Assembly (NCBI GenBank): GCA_964642795.1
Contig: CAZXRQ010000012.1
Coordinates: 1-35,446, forward strand
DNA length: 35,446 nucleotides
Direction: 5' to 3'
Source: JAVVVD01 sp964642795
GTDB lineage: Bacteria; Bacillota; Clostridia; Christensenellales; CAG-138
In this document: positions 5,883 to 14,025 of the stretch, piece by piece
How positions within the stretch are numbered: position 1 is the stretch's first letter
Layout of the letters: each line of letters begins with the position of its first letter
Made by a program: the position numbers and the translations under genes
Notes under the pieces: generated by a model
What the model saw: only the letters and a program-made list of their open reading frames with translations
Told to the model about the DNA's origin: nothing
The model's database searches: none

Positions 5883-8800
5883 ATGCCTGCAAAGCTGACA
5901 TATGTGCTGGGGCGGGCGGGCAGCGGCAAAAGCCGCTTCCTGCACGATACGGCGCGCGCGCTGTGCAGCGACGGCCGGCGCGTATGCGTGATAGTACCGG
6001 AGCAGTTCACGTTTGAGACCGAGCGGGAGCTTTCCGCGCTTATGGGCGATACGGTCAGCCTTTCGGTTTTCTCCTTTACCACGCTTGCAAAAAGGGTGCT
6101 GTCCCGGGCAGGTGAGCGGCGGCGGTTTTTGTCCCGGCAGGGGCGGCGCATGGCCATACGCAAGGCCGCTTCGGAGCTTGCGCAGGAGCTTACCGCCTTC
6201 AACGCGGTATGCGCGGAGCCGGGCTTTGCGGAAAAGATGGATGAGCTTATATCGCTGTGCAAACGCTTTGAGGTAACGCCCGCACAGCTGTTAAACGCGG
6301 CGGACGGCGTTAAAAAGCCCCAGCTCGCCGAAAAGCTGCACGACCTTGCGCTGATTTATGACGATGTGAGCGCCCAGCTTGCCGGCGCCTTGGATTCCGA
6401 CGACGCCTTGACGCTGCTTGCAAAAAACATACCCTCCTCCTTTTTGGCGGACGCGTATGTGATAATCGACGGCTTCGATATGCTTACCGAGCAGATATAC
6501 AGCATAGTGCGCGAGCTGATGGTCTCCTGCGCAGAGATATACATATCCCTGCGTAAGGACGACGCCGCCCGCGACGCGGCCGTTTTTATTTCCGATTCAA
6601 AGGCGTACTCGCGCTTTACCGCTATGGCGCGGGTGACCGGCTGCGCTGTACACACGGTGCATATGCCGGACGCCTCGCTGCCCCCGGCAAGGTATGTATC
6701 GCCTGCGCTGGAATATCTTGAGCACGAGGCGTTTGCGTTTCCATTTTCGCCCTGTCCGATACCCGGCGCGCCAAAGGGCATAACGCTGTTTGCCGGGCGC
6801 GACAGGTCCGGCGAGGCGAACGCCTGCGCGGACGCGGTGCTGAAGGCCGCCCGCGACGGCGTGCGCTTCCGCGATATGGCGGTGGTCGCGCCGGACATGG
6901 AAGGCTATCTTTCCGCCATATCCCGCGCCTTCTCCGCGCGCGGCATACCCTTCTTTACAGACGCGAAGCATCCGCTTTCAATGTATGCGGCGGCGCGCCT
7001 TGCGGTATACGCGCTGCGCGCAGCAAGCGTCAGCTTCCGGCACAACGACATAGTAGGGCTTGTCCGCACCGGACTTACCGGCGTTTCGGACGCGGACGGC
7101 GAGCAGCTGGAAAACCACATGCTGCGCTTTGGCATACAGGGCGCAAGGCTTGCCTCGCCGTTTACGCAGGCGGACTGTCCTATGGAGGCGGAGCGGGCGC
7201 GGCAGGCGCTTATGCCGCCGCTTTTGCGCTTGAAGGAGGCGCTCAATGCCGGGCGGACCGCCGCGGACAAGACCGCGGCACTGTACGGCTACATGGAGGA
7301 GCTTTCGCTTTACGATACGCTGTACGCAGGAACCCGCGCGCTGGAAGCGTCGGGCAGGCTGCAGCTTATGGAGGAAAACGCGCAGGTATACAACAAGCTG
7401 ATGGAGCTGCTAAGCCAGCTGCACGCCATACTGGGCGCCTCTGAGCTATCCACCGCGCGCTACATAGAGATATTCCGCGAGGGGCTTTCCGCCTACGAAA
7501 TAGGCGCGATACCCTCCACGGCGGATCAGGTGCTGTTTGGCAGCGTGGGGCGCACCCGCGCGCGCAGCGTAAAGGCGCTGTGTATCGTGGGCGCGGGCGA
7601 GGGGCTGTTCCCCCGCGCCTGTCCCGACGACGATGTTATCAACGACGCGGAGCTTTCGGAGCTGCGCGCACTTGGCGTATCCGCCTGGGACGGCGCGGCG
7701 GACCGCGGCGCTGTGGAGCTTGCAAACGCATACAGCGCGCTTACCAAGCCCTCCGAGCGGCTGTTCATATCCTATCCATTGCGCGATGGCGCGGAGGCGG
7801 TGCAGCCCGCCGCCGCGGTGGACAGGCTGCTGGACATTTTTCCGGAGCTCGCCGTGGAAACCGATATAACCGGCGATATAGAGCCTGTGGACGCTGCGGG
7901 CGGATTCCCCGTGCTCAATCAAAAGCTTAACAGCTTCGCCCAGGGCAAGGGAGCGGACGATGCGCTTACCGGCCTTTATTCCTACTATGCGCACGCGCCG
8001 GAGTATCAGGAGCGGCTATCGCTTATAGAGAGTGCGCTGTACGACAGCGCCTCGCCGGAGCCCTTCGGCCGGGACGCGGCCACGGCGCTTTACCGCAACA
8101 TGGAAAGCATATCCGCCACGCGGCTTGAAACCTTCAACAGCTGCCCGTTCCGCCATTTTGCGCGCTACGGGCTAAGGCTATTGCCACGCGCCGAGTACCG
8201 CGAGCGCAGTCTGGAGGAGGGCCAGTTCTGCCACGAGGCCCTATCGCGCTTTGTAAACGGCTGTGTCGCGGACGGCGCGCTGAACACGCTGACCGAAGCC
8301 GACGTATACGCCCGGTTAGACGCGCTGCTGCCCGCTCTAGTGCGGGAGCACAACGGAGGGATCCTGCTTGCTACCGCCCGCTCCCGCGCGCGGGCGCAGG
8401 AGCTTTCCTCGCGCATAAAGCAGACCGCATGGGCAATAGTGCGGCAGCTGCGAAACGGCGGCTTTTCCGTGCTGGGTACGGAGGTGCGCTTCGGCCGCGG
8501 CGGCGCGCTGCCCCCGGTACAGGTAATGTCCGGAGGCAGGCGCTTCTGCATATCCGGCATAATAGACCGGCTGGACGGCGCGGTGCTGGAAGGGCAAAGC
8601 TATTACCGCATAATAGACTATAAGACCGGCGGCCGCACGTTTGACTTCGCGGATCTTTACAACGGCCTTGGTATGCAGCTTCCGCTGTATATCGCCGCCG
8701 CGCTCGCAGCCGACAGTGCGGCGCGCGCCTGCGGGATGTACTATCTGCCGGTAAAGGATCCCGTGCTGGACGAATCCGTAACGGAGGACGCGTTTGTGTC

Positions 8801-9185
8801 GGAGCTGTATAAACAGTTCCGGCTTAAGGGCCTTACGCTAAACGACGCAGGCATAATCGAGCTTACGCAGGCGGGCGGCGCGCCCGAAGCAATATCCACC
8901 GGCGGCAACGCGGGCGGCTTTGTAAGCGATGAGAAGCTTTTGCACATAAAGGACTTTGCGCTCAGGCGCGCAGGCGGCACGCTTAGCGCCATATGTGAAG
9001 GCCGCGCCGATGCGCGCCCGGCGCACGACGGCAGACCGGCCTGCGATATATGCGACTACCCCTCGCTGTGCCGGTTTGATCCCAGGCAGCCCGGCTGCGC
9101 ATACCGTGTGATAAAGCCGCTTTCTCAGGCAGAGTTCCTACGCATTTCCGGCGCGGCCGGCGGGAAGGAGGCGGATGAGTCATGA
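5883..9185 (+). CDS. addB: ATP-dependent helicase/deoxyribonuclease subunit B
   Basis: The AddB subunit of the AddAB helicase-nuclease that resects double-strand breaks and responds to Chi sites. It has 1100 residues, slightly shorter than Bacillus AddB. The N-terminus carries a P-loop (GRAGSGKS). The four Cys that bind the 4Fe-4S cluster of the nuclease domain are recognisable: Cys754 (NSCPF) and Cys1054, Cys1057 and Cys1063 in CDICDYPSLC, with the exact C-x2-C-x5-C spacing of the family. The nuclease core motif DYKTGG precedes them. It starts 1 base after thpR and overlaps addA by 4 bases, so the two subunits are made together. Confidence 0.95.
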   Translation: MPAKLTYVLGRAGSGKSRFLHDTARALCSDGRRVCVIVPEQFTFETERELSALMGDTVSLSVFSFTTLAKRVLSRAGERRRFLSRQGRRMAIRKAASELAQELTAFNAVCAEPGFAEKMDELISLCKRFEVTPAQLLNAADGVKKPQLAEKLHDLALIYDDVSAQLAGALDSDDALTLLAKNIPSSFLADAYVIIDGFDMLTEQIYSIVRELMVSCAEIYISLRKDDAARDAAVFISDSKAYSRFTAMARVTGCAVHTVHMPDASLPPARYVSPALEYLEHEAFAFPFSPCPIPGAPKGITLFAGRDRSGEANACADAVLKAARDGVRFRDMAVVAPDMEGYLSAISRAFSARGIPFFTDAKHPLSMYAAARLAVYALRAASVSFRHNDIVGLVRTGLTGVSDADGEQLENHMLRFGIQGARLASPFTQADCPMEAERARQALMPPLLRLKEALNAGRTAADKTAALYGYMEELSLYDTLYAGTRALEASGRLQLMEENAQVYNKLMELLSQLHAILGASELSTARYIEIFREGLSAYEIGAIPSTADQVLFGSVGRTRARSVKALCIVGAGEGLFPRACPDDDVINDAELSELRALGVSAWDGAADRGAVELANAYSALTKPSERLFISYPLRDGAEAVQPAAAVDRLLDIFPELAVETDITGDIEPVDAAGGFPVLNQKLNSFAQGKGADDALTGLYSYYAHAPEYQERLSLIESALYDSASPEPFGRDAATALYRNMESISATRLETFNSCPFRHFARYGLRLLPRAEYRERSLEEGQFCHEALSRFVNGCVADGALNTLTEADVYARLDALLPALVREHNGGILLATARSRARAQELSSRIKQTAWAIVRQLRNGGFSVLGTEVRFGRGGALPPVQVMSGGRRFCISGIIDRLDGAVLEGQSYYRIIDYKTGGRTFDFADLYNGLGMQLPLYIAAALAADSAARACGMYYLPVKDPVLDESVTEDAFVSELYKQFRLKGLTLNDAGIIELTQAGGAPEAISTGGNAGGFVSDEKLLHIKDFALRRAGGTLSAICEGRADARPAHDGRPACDICDYPSLCRFDPRQPGCAYRVIKPLSQAEFLRISGAAGGKEADES

Positions 9186-12100
9186 CCCGCTGGACGGAAA
9201 GTCAGCTTGCCGCCATAGAGCGCGATGGCGAGCTTTTGGTAAGCGCCGCCGCGGGCAGCGGCAAGACCGCCGTGATGACCGAGCGCATAGCAAGGCTGGT
9301 AAGCGGAGGCGAGCCGCTGGACGGTATGCTGGTGGTAACCTACACCCGCGCCGCCGCCGCCGAAATGAAAAAACGCATAGCCGCACGGCTTAACGAGCTG
9401 GCGCAGCAGTCCGGCGATCCGCGGCTGTTTTCCGCCGCCTTGGACGTTGGGCGCGCAGGCATATCCACTATACATTCCTTCTGCGCGCAGGTGCTGCGCC
9501 GCCATTTTGCGGCGACCAGGCTGGACCCGTCGTTTAGAATTTGTGACGATGCGCGCGTAACCATGCTGAAAGCCGACGCCTTGGACGATATGCTGGAAGC
9601 GCGGCTTTCGGAAACGCCCTCCTTCATAGAGCTTCAGCGCGCCGCGGGCGGAGAGGAAAAGCTGCGCCGGCTGATACTCACGGTATACGATTTTATGTTT
9701 GCCCAGCCCGATCCGTTCGGATGGCTGGACGGTGCGGCCGCCGCGTATTCCATGGATGAAGCCGCGCTCGAAGCAAGCGGCGTGCCGGAAATCCTGCTGC
9801 GCTCCGCGAAGGAGGAGCTTACGTCCGCCGCGGAGCAGCTGCACGCGCTGCGGGATGAGATATACTACCTGCCCGCCGTGTGCGAAAAGCTGGACGCAGA
9901 GCTTGCATCGCTGCGCGCCGCCTGTATGCAGAGGACCTGCGACGGCTACAAAAGGGCGCTTTCCGGCGTCGCCTTTTGCGAGCGGCTCACCTTCCCCAAG
10001 GGCACCGACGATTCCATAAAGACCCCTGTATTAAGCGCGCGTACAAAGCTGATCAAGCCTATGGTAAAGCGGCAGCTGGCAGCCTTCTCCCGCCCGCTTT
10101 CGCACGAGGTAAAACGGCTGAACGCGCTTGCGCCGCTTATGGGAGAGCTGGCCGAAACCATGCGGGATTTCACCGCGCGGTACGGCGCGCTAAAGCGTGC
10201 GCGGCAGCTGATAGACTATCAGGATATGGAGCAGCTTACGCTGAAAGTGCTTGGAGAGCCGCATATTGCGCGTGAGTACCGCGAGCGCTTCGATCACATA
10301 TTCGTGGACGAGTATCAGGATATCAACCGCGTCCAGCGCAGCATATTCGACCGCATACAAAAGCCCGGCAGCATGTTTGCCGTGGGCGACGTGAAGCAGT
10401 CCATATACCGCTTCCGCATGGCGGACCCTTCGCTGTTTATGGAGCGCGCAAAGCAGCTTAGCGGCACGGGGCTTATTGAGCTTAACGAAAACTTCCGCAG
10501 CGCCTCCGGCGTTATCGACTGCGTAAACGCAGTGTTTTCCCGCATAATGAGCGAGGACTGCGGCGAGATAGCCTACGATGAGCATGCCAGCCTGCGCGCC
10601 TTCCGCACCGAATCCGGCGGCGCGGAGCTTACCGTTATCAGCTCGCACGACCGCCCCGATACCGGCGACCCGCCGGACAGCACGGAGGCCGAGGCGCTGT
10701 ACGCGGCCGGACGAATAAAGCAGCTTATGCAGTCCGGAACGCTGACGGACAGGCACACAGGGCTGCCCCGCGCATACCGCTATTCCGACTTTGCCATACT
10801 CGGCCGCAGTATAAAGCGCAGTGCCGAGCGCATAGCGCAGACCCTCGCCGCCTGCGGTATACCCGCCTATGCGGATGTTACCGGGGGTTACTTCTCCGCG
10901 CTGGAGGTGCGGCTGCTGATGGAGCTGCTGCGCGTAATTGACAACCGCCGCGAAAACATACCGCTTGCAAGCGTGCTAAGAAGCCCGATAGGCGGCTTTG
11001 ACACCCCGGAGCTGATAACGCTCAGGCTGATGGGGGACGGCGACGTTATAGACCTTTTAGAGAAGGCTGCGGAGGAGATCACGCCGCTGGGTGAAAAATC
11101 GCGCCGTATACTCTCGCGCCTCAGCGCGTGGCGGGAGGATTCCCGGCTTATCAGCCTGGAGCAGCTCGTGTGCCGCCTTGTGGACGATACCGGCTATTAC
11201 GACTATGTTTCCGCGCTGCCCGGTGCACGGCGCGCCAACCTCGACGCGTTCATCGACAGGGCGCGGGAGTTCGACGAGCTTCCCGCCGATCTGCACAGCT
11301 TTATCACCCATATGGACCGCGTTAAGGATGCGGATGCTTTGGGAGCGGCGCAGACCGGAGGCGCGGACGTCGTGAGGATACTTTCCATCCACCGCAGCAA
11401 GGGGTTGGAGTTCCCCGTGGTGATACTTACAGGACTTAACAGGCGCTTCAACCGCAGCGATACCCAGGCCGATTTCGTCTGCGACGAAAGCGGCATAGGC
11501 GTACGGCGCATACACAATAACCGCAAGCAGGGCTGCATACTGCACGACGCCATCTCCGTCACCTGCGAAAAAAAGGAGCTTGCCGAGGAGATGCGGGTGC
11601 TGTACGTCGGCATGACCCGCGCGCGGGAGCGGCTTATTATGACGGGCAGCGCCGCCAATCCATCAAGCCTTATCAAAAAATGCTCGGCCGCCCCCACGCC
11701 GGCGCTGGTCGCGCGCGCCCGGTCGCCAATGGAGCTGCTGCTGATGGGGCTTATGGCTACGCGCAGCGGCAACGCCCTCCGGGCTGAGCTGGGCCTGGGC
11801 GGCGCGGCGACCGGCCCGGATCTGCCTATACGCATATGCCCCGCCGCTGTGCAGGATCTGTTTTCCCCGCGCATAAGCGAGAGGGACTACCGCGCCTTCA
11901 CGCAGATGGCTTATGATACCCCCAGCCCATATGATGCGAGCTTCGACTGGAGCTATCCGTACCTTGCGGATACGCTGCTGCCGGGCAAGGTATCGGTATC
12001 CGGGCTTGCCGGCAACCGTATAGACATGCGCCGGCGGCCGGACTTTGTCGCGGCGCCGCTCTCCGCGCCGGATCGCGGCACAGCAGCACATGCGCTTATG

Positions 12101-12568
12101 CAGCATATATCCATTGCCTCGCACGACGCAGCAAGCGCTTCAGCGGAGCTTGCCGCCTGCGTAGAGAGCGGACTGCTGACGCAGGCGCAGGCGGACACCG
12201 TGGAGATATCCGCCATTACGCGGTTTTTCGCTTCCGCGCTGGGCGGGCGGCTGATCGCATCGCCCCGTGTGGAGCGCGAGCTGGAGTTTTTGGTAAGCGT
12301 ACCCGCAAGCGAGCTGCTGGACGCGCCCACAGCCCAGCCCATACTGCTTCAGGGCATAATAGACTGCTGCTTTATCGAAAACGGCGGCTGGGTGATAATC
12401 GACTACAAGACCGATCGCTACGCGCCCGGCGGCGCGGCGGCCGCAGCCGCCCGGCACGCCCGGCAGCTAATGCTGTACGCGCTGGCGCTTGAGCGTATGA
12501 CGCATATTCCTGTGCTGGAAAAGCATATATATTTCCTGCACGGATGTGAAAGCGTGAAAGTAGAATAG
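9182..12568 (+). CDS. addA: ATP-dependent helicase/nuclease subunit A
   Basis: The motor and second nuclease subunit of AddAB, a superfamily 1A (UvrD-like) helicase of 1128 residues, about 100 shorter than the Bacillus protein. Seen in order are the Q-motif (TESQLAAI), Walker A AAAGSGKT with Lys28, Walker B VDEYQDIN, motif III GDVKQSIYRFR, motif V SIHRSKGLEFPVVI, motif VI YVGMTRARERL, and the C-terminal RecB-type nuclease motif IIDYKTDRY at about 1072-1080 (Asp1074, Lys1076). All key residues are intact, so both nucleases of the complex should be active. Its ATGA start overlaps the addB stop. No terminator is visible directly after it. Confidence 0.96.
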   Translation: MTRWTESQLAAIERDGELLVSAAAGSGKTAVMTERIARLVSGGEPLDGMLVVTYTRAAAAEMKKRIAARLNELAQQSGDPRLFSAALDVGRAGISTIHSFCAQVLRRHFAATRLDPSFRICDDARVTMLKADALDDMLEARLSETPSFIELQRAAGGEEKLRRLILTVYDFMFAQPDPFGWLDGAAAAYSMDEAALEASGVPEILLRSAKEELTSAAEQLHALRDEIYYLPAVCEKLDAELASLRAACMQRTCDGYKRALSGVAFCERLTFPKGTDDSIKTPVLSARTKLIKPMVKRQLAAFSRPLSHEVKRLNALAPLMGELAETMRDFTARYGALKRARQLIDYQDMEQLTLKVLGEPHIAREYRERFDHIFVDEYQDINRVQRSIFDRIQKPGSMFAVGDVKQSIYRFRMADPSLFMERAKQLSGTGLIELNENFRSASGVIDCVNAVFSRIMSEDCGEIAYDEHASLRAFRTESGGAELTVISSHDRPDTGDPPDSTEAEALYAAGRIKQLMQSGTLTDRHTGLPRAYRYSDFAILGRSIKRSAERIAQTLAACGIPAYADVTGGYFSALEVRLLMELLRVIDNRRENIPLASVLRSPIGGFDTPELITLRLMGDGDVIDLLEKAAEEITPLGEKSRRILSRLSAWREDSRLISLEQLVCRLVDDTGYYDYVSALPGARRANLDAFIDRAREFDELPADLHSFITHMDRVKDADALGAAQTGGADVVRILSIHRSKGLEFPVVILTGLNRRFNRSDTQADFVCDESGIGVRRIHNNRKQGCILHDAISVTCEKKELAEEMRVLYVGMTRARERLIMTGSAANPSSLIKKCSAAPTPALVARARSPMELLLMGLMATRSGNALRAELGLGGAATGPDLPIRICPAAVQDLFSPRISERDYRAFTQMAYDTPSPYDASFDWSYPYLADTLLPGKVSVSGLAGNRIDMRRRPDFVAAPLSAPDRGTAAHALMQHISIASHDAASASAELAACVESGLLTQAQADTVEISAITRFFASALGGRLIASPRVERELEFLVSVPASELLDAPTAQPILLQGIIDCCFIENGGWVIIDYKTDRYAPGGAAAAAARHARQLMLYALALERMTHIPVLEKHIYFLHGCESVKVE

Positions 12569-12574
12569 TTTTTG

Positions 12575-12603
12575 TTTTAATTTTCGGGCATGTGTAGTAT
12601 AAT
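12575..12603 (+). promoter_or_regulatory. Promoter for the 60-residue membrane protein
   Basis: A perfect TATAAT at 12598-12603, with a weak TTTTAA at 12575-12580 and 17 bases between. It is in the 68-bp gap after addA. Confidence 0.55.
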
Positions 12604-12636
12604 TTAACAGTAATAATTCTATTGGAGGTATTTATC

Positions 12637-12819
12637 ATGCGTCTTTCAGCACCTAAGGTTGTCACTTTCTGGATCTGCCTCATCGTAGGCGCGCTTACCA
12701 TCGTGGCTCACTTTGTGAGCATACCCGTGATAGGCTCCTTCCTCAACAACAACAGCTTCTGGTTCCTGGGCGGCTCCTTTGTGCTGCTGCTGCTCTCCAC
12801 GCTGCTCAAGGGCCTGTAA
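12637..12819 (+). CDS. Small membrane protein of unknown function
   Basis: A 60-residue protein made almost entirely of two hydrophobic segments (about 8-29 and 41-58) joined by a polar PVIGSFLNNN turn, ending in a basic KGL tail. The ATG at 12637 follows GGAGG with suitable spacing; the in-frame TTG at 12622 lies in front of that site. It has its own TATAAT promoter and a very strong terminator, and its codons match the neighbours, so it is likely real and well expressed. I do not recognise a named family. It could be a membrane-stress peptide or an accessory subunit; nothing in the sequence decides this. Confidence 0.72.
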   Translation: MRLSAPKVVTFWICLIVGALTIVAHFVSIPVIGSFLNNNSFWFLGGSFVLLLLSTLLKGL

Positions 12820-12843
12820 GCCAAAAAACCAAGGTCAACAAAA

Positions 12844-12870
12844 CGCCGGCTCCGCATATGCGGAGCCGGT
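12844..12870 (+). terminator. Terminator hairpin, left copy without T run
   Basis: Contains a perfect 24-bp palindrome (12846-12869). The 27 bases from 12844 to 12870 are repeated exactly at 13081-13107. No T tract follows here; the element begins at once. Confidence 0.8.
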
Positions 12871-13080
12871 CAGTCTGTCGATAAACCCCGGGATTATTAA
12901 GGGCCGCAGCCCTTAATGTAAAATCCGGTCTGACGACAGGTGCGTCAGACCGGAAGGAAAATCGCAGATTTTCCCTGTTCTTCTCAGGCTTTGCCGCCCG
13001 GGAGCCAACAGGCGCAGCCTATTGGCGAGAGGCAAAGGCTGCAAGCTCGAAAAAGTCAATATTGACTTTTTCGACAGTCT
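12871..13080 (-). mobile_element. Structured 210-bp dispersed repeat, copy B (MITE-like, inverted)
   Basis: Reverse-complement copy of the element at 742-950. The right-hand half as defined in copy A, about 100 bp, is identical in both except for one terminal base. The ends read CAGTCTGTCGA and TCGACAGTCT, an imperfect terminal inverted repeat. In this copy the CAATATTG palindrome extends to a perfect 24-bp palindrome, and the inner hairpin pairs GCCAATAGGC with GCCTGTTGGC. The element is bracketed by a perfect 27-bp direct repeat of the host terminator hairpin, the signature of insertion with target duplication. No transposase is encoded. Confidence 0.85.
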
Positions 13081-13118
13081 CGCCGGCTCCGCATATGCGG
13101 AGCCGGTTTGGTTTTTAC
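13081..13118 (+). terminator. Terminator hairpin, right copy with T run
   Basis: An exact second copy of the 12844-12870 hairpin, here followed by TTGGTTTTT, so it is the functional terminator for the small membrane-protein transcript. Confidence 0.85.
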
Positions 13119-13318
13119 AGCATACAGCCGCCGGCTTTATTGCGCAGGCGGCCTTTTACTGCGTACTCCAATGTTAGAAAAAGGAAGGTCAGCTATCCCC
13201 ATAAAAAGCCGTGCAAGGCTGATGCGGGTGAGCAGGGTAATAGCTTGCGCTCCTGTGCGCTGTGGCTTTTTTCGGTGCGGTGCGATCAAGGGCAGCCGGA
13301 TACTGGTGCATTGCCCTG
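13119..13318. other. Intergenic stretch with a possible weak hairpin
   Basis: A GCCGCC/GGCGGC pair (13127-13132, 13147-13152) with a 14-base loop precedes CTTTTA and may be a backup terminator. Otherwise I see nothing; plus-strand open frames here look accidental. Confidence 0.4.
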
Positions 13319-13828
13319 CTAACCGTTAGCCTGCGCCGCGTACACCTCCTGAAACAGCGAGGATATATCGCTTGCTGCGTCCGAGTAATTGCGCGGCCAC
13401 TTCATATAGCCGCTTGCGGTTATGGACTCCCAGTTATCCATTTGGATATACAGCGAAAAGCTGCTGCCGTCCATCACGTGCTTGTTGGACTTCATAAAGC
13501 CGTCCCACCGGTTGAGCCCATACTCCTCCACGATGGCGCGAAGCCGCTGCATAACGGGTATATCCGGGGACACTATCACCACGGCGTCCTCCTCCGCAAC
13601 ACCGCTCTGCCTTACGGTAACGGTGACGACGCCATCCTCCAGCACGGCGCCGTAGCCTACGCCGGAGTTTAGCTCCATACCGCCGCCCGCCGAATAGCTG
13701 AAGTAGGTAATATCCGATATCTCGGGCGGAAACAGGCATATGTGCCACGCCGGGCTGCATCCGCCAAGCGAAAGCGCCGCTGCTATAAGCACGGCCGCCA
13801 ATAAAAAAGCTGCTGCGTATCTGATCAT
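13319..13828 (-). CDS. Lipoprotein of unknown function
   Basis: A 169-residue lipoprotein. The start at 13828 follows AAGGGGGTC; the longer open frame upstream of it has no signal sequence at its front and is rejected. The signal runs MIRYAAAFLLAAVLIAAALS and ends in LGGC, lipidated at Cys24. The mature part has a strand-rich first half and a C-terminal block with the pattern GSSFSLYIQMDNWESITASGY, then a proline and an acidic helix. I have a general impression of this block from other Clostridial lipoproteins of unknown function but cannot name the family. It is transcribed alone, opposite to the small membrane-protein gene. Confidence 0.72.
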   Translation of the reverse strand: MIRYAAAFLLAAVLIAAALSLGGCSPAWHICLFPPEISDITYFSYSAGGGMELNSGVGYGAVLEDGVVTVTVRQSGVAEEDAVVIVSPDIPVMQRLRAIVEEYGLNRWDGFMKSNKHVMDGSSFSLYIQMDNWESITASGYMKWPRNYSDAASDISSLFQEVYAAQANG

Positions 13829-13965
13829 ACTGACCCCCTTGTTGATGTGGCTTACTGCATATTTGATAGCACGGCGCGCCGGATCCTGTACAGTTCCGTA
13901 CAATAGCGTGCCATGCCGCTGTACTATGCACAAAACAGACCGCCCCCTGTGCGTAAAACAGCAAA

Positions 13966-13994
13966 GCTCCCGCCGGTGCGATGAGGGCGGGAGC
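13966..13994 (-). terminator. Terminator of the degV gene
   Basis: A perfect 9-bp stem (GCTCCCGCC with GGCGGGAGC) and 11-base loop; on the minus strand it is followed by TTTGCTGTTTT. It lies 31 bases after the DegV stop codon. Confidence 0.8.
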
Positions 13995-14025
13995 AAATAT
14001 GCCTGGTTTTATGCGGTGCGCGAAA

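Noticed and set aside
13062..13322. Plus-strand open frames after the second terminator copy
   Set aside because: They begin within the mobile element or hairpin, have no ribosome site, and their translations look random.
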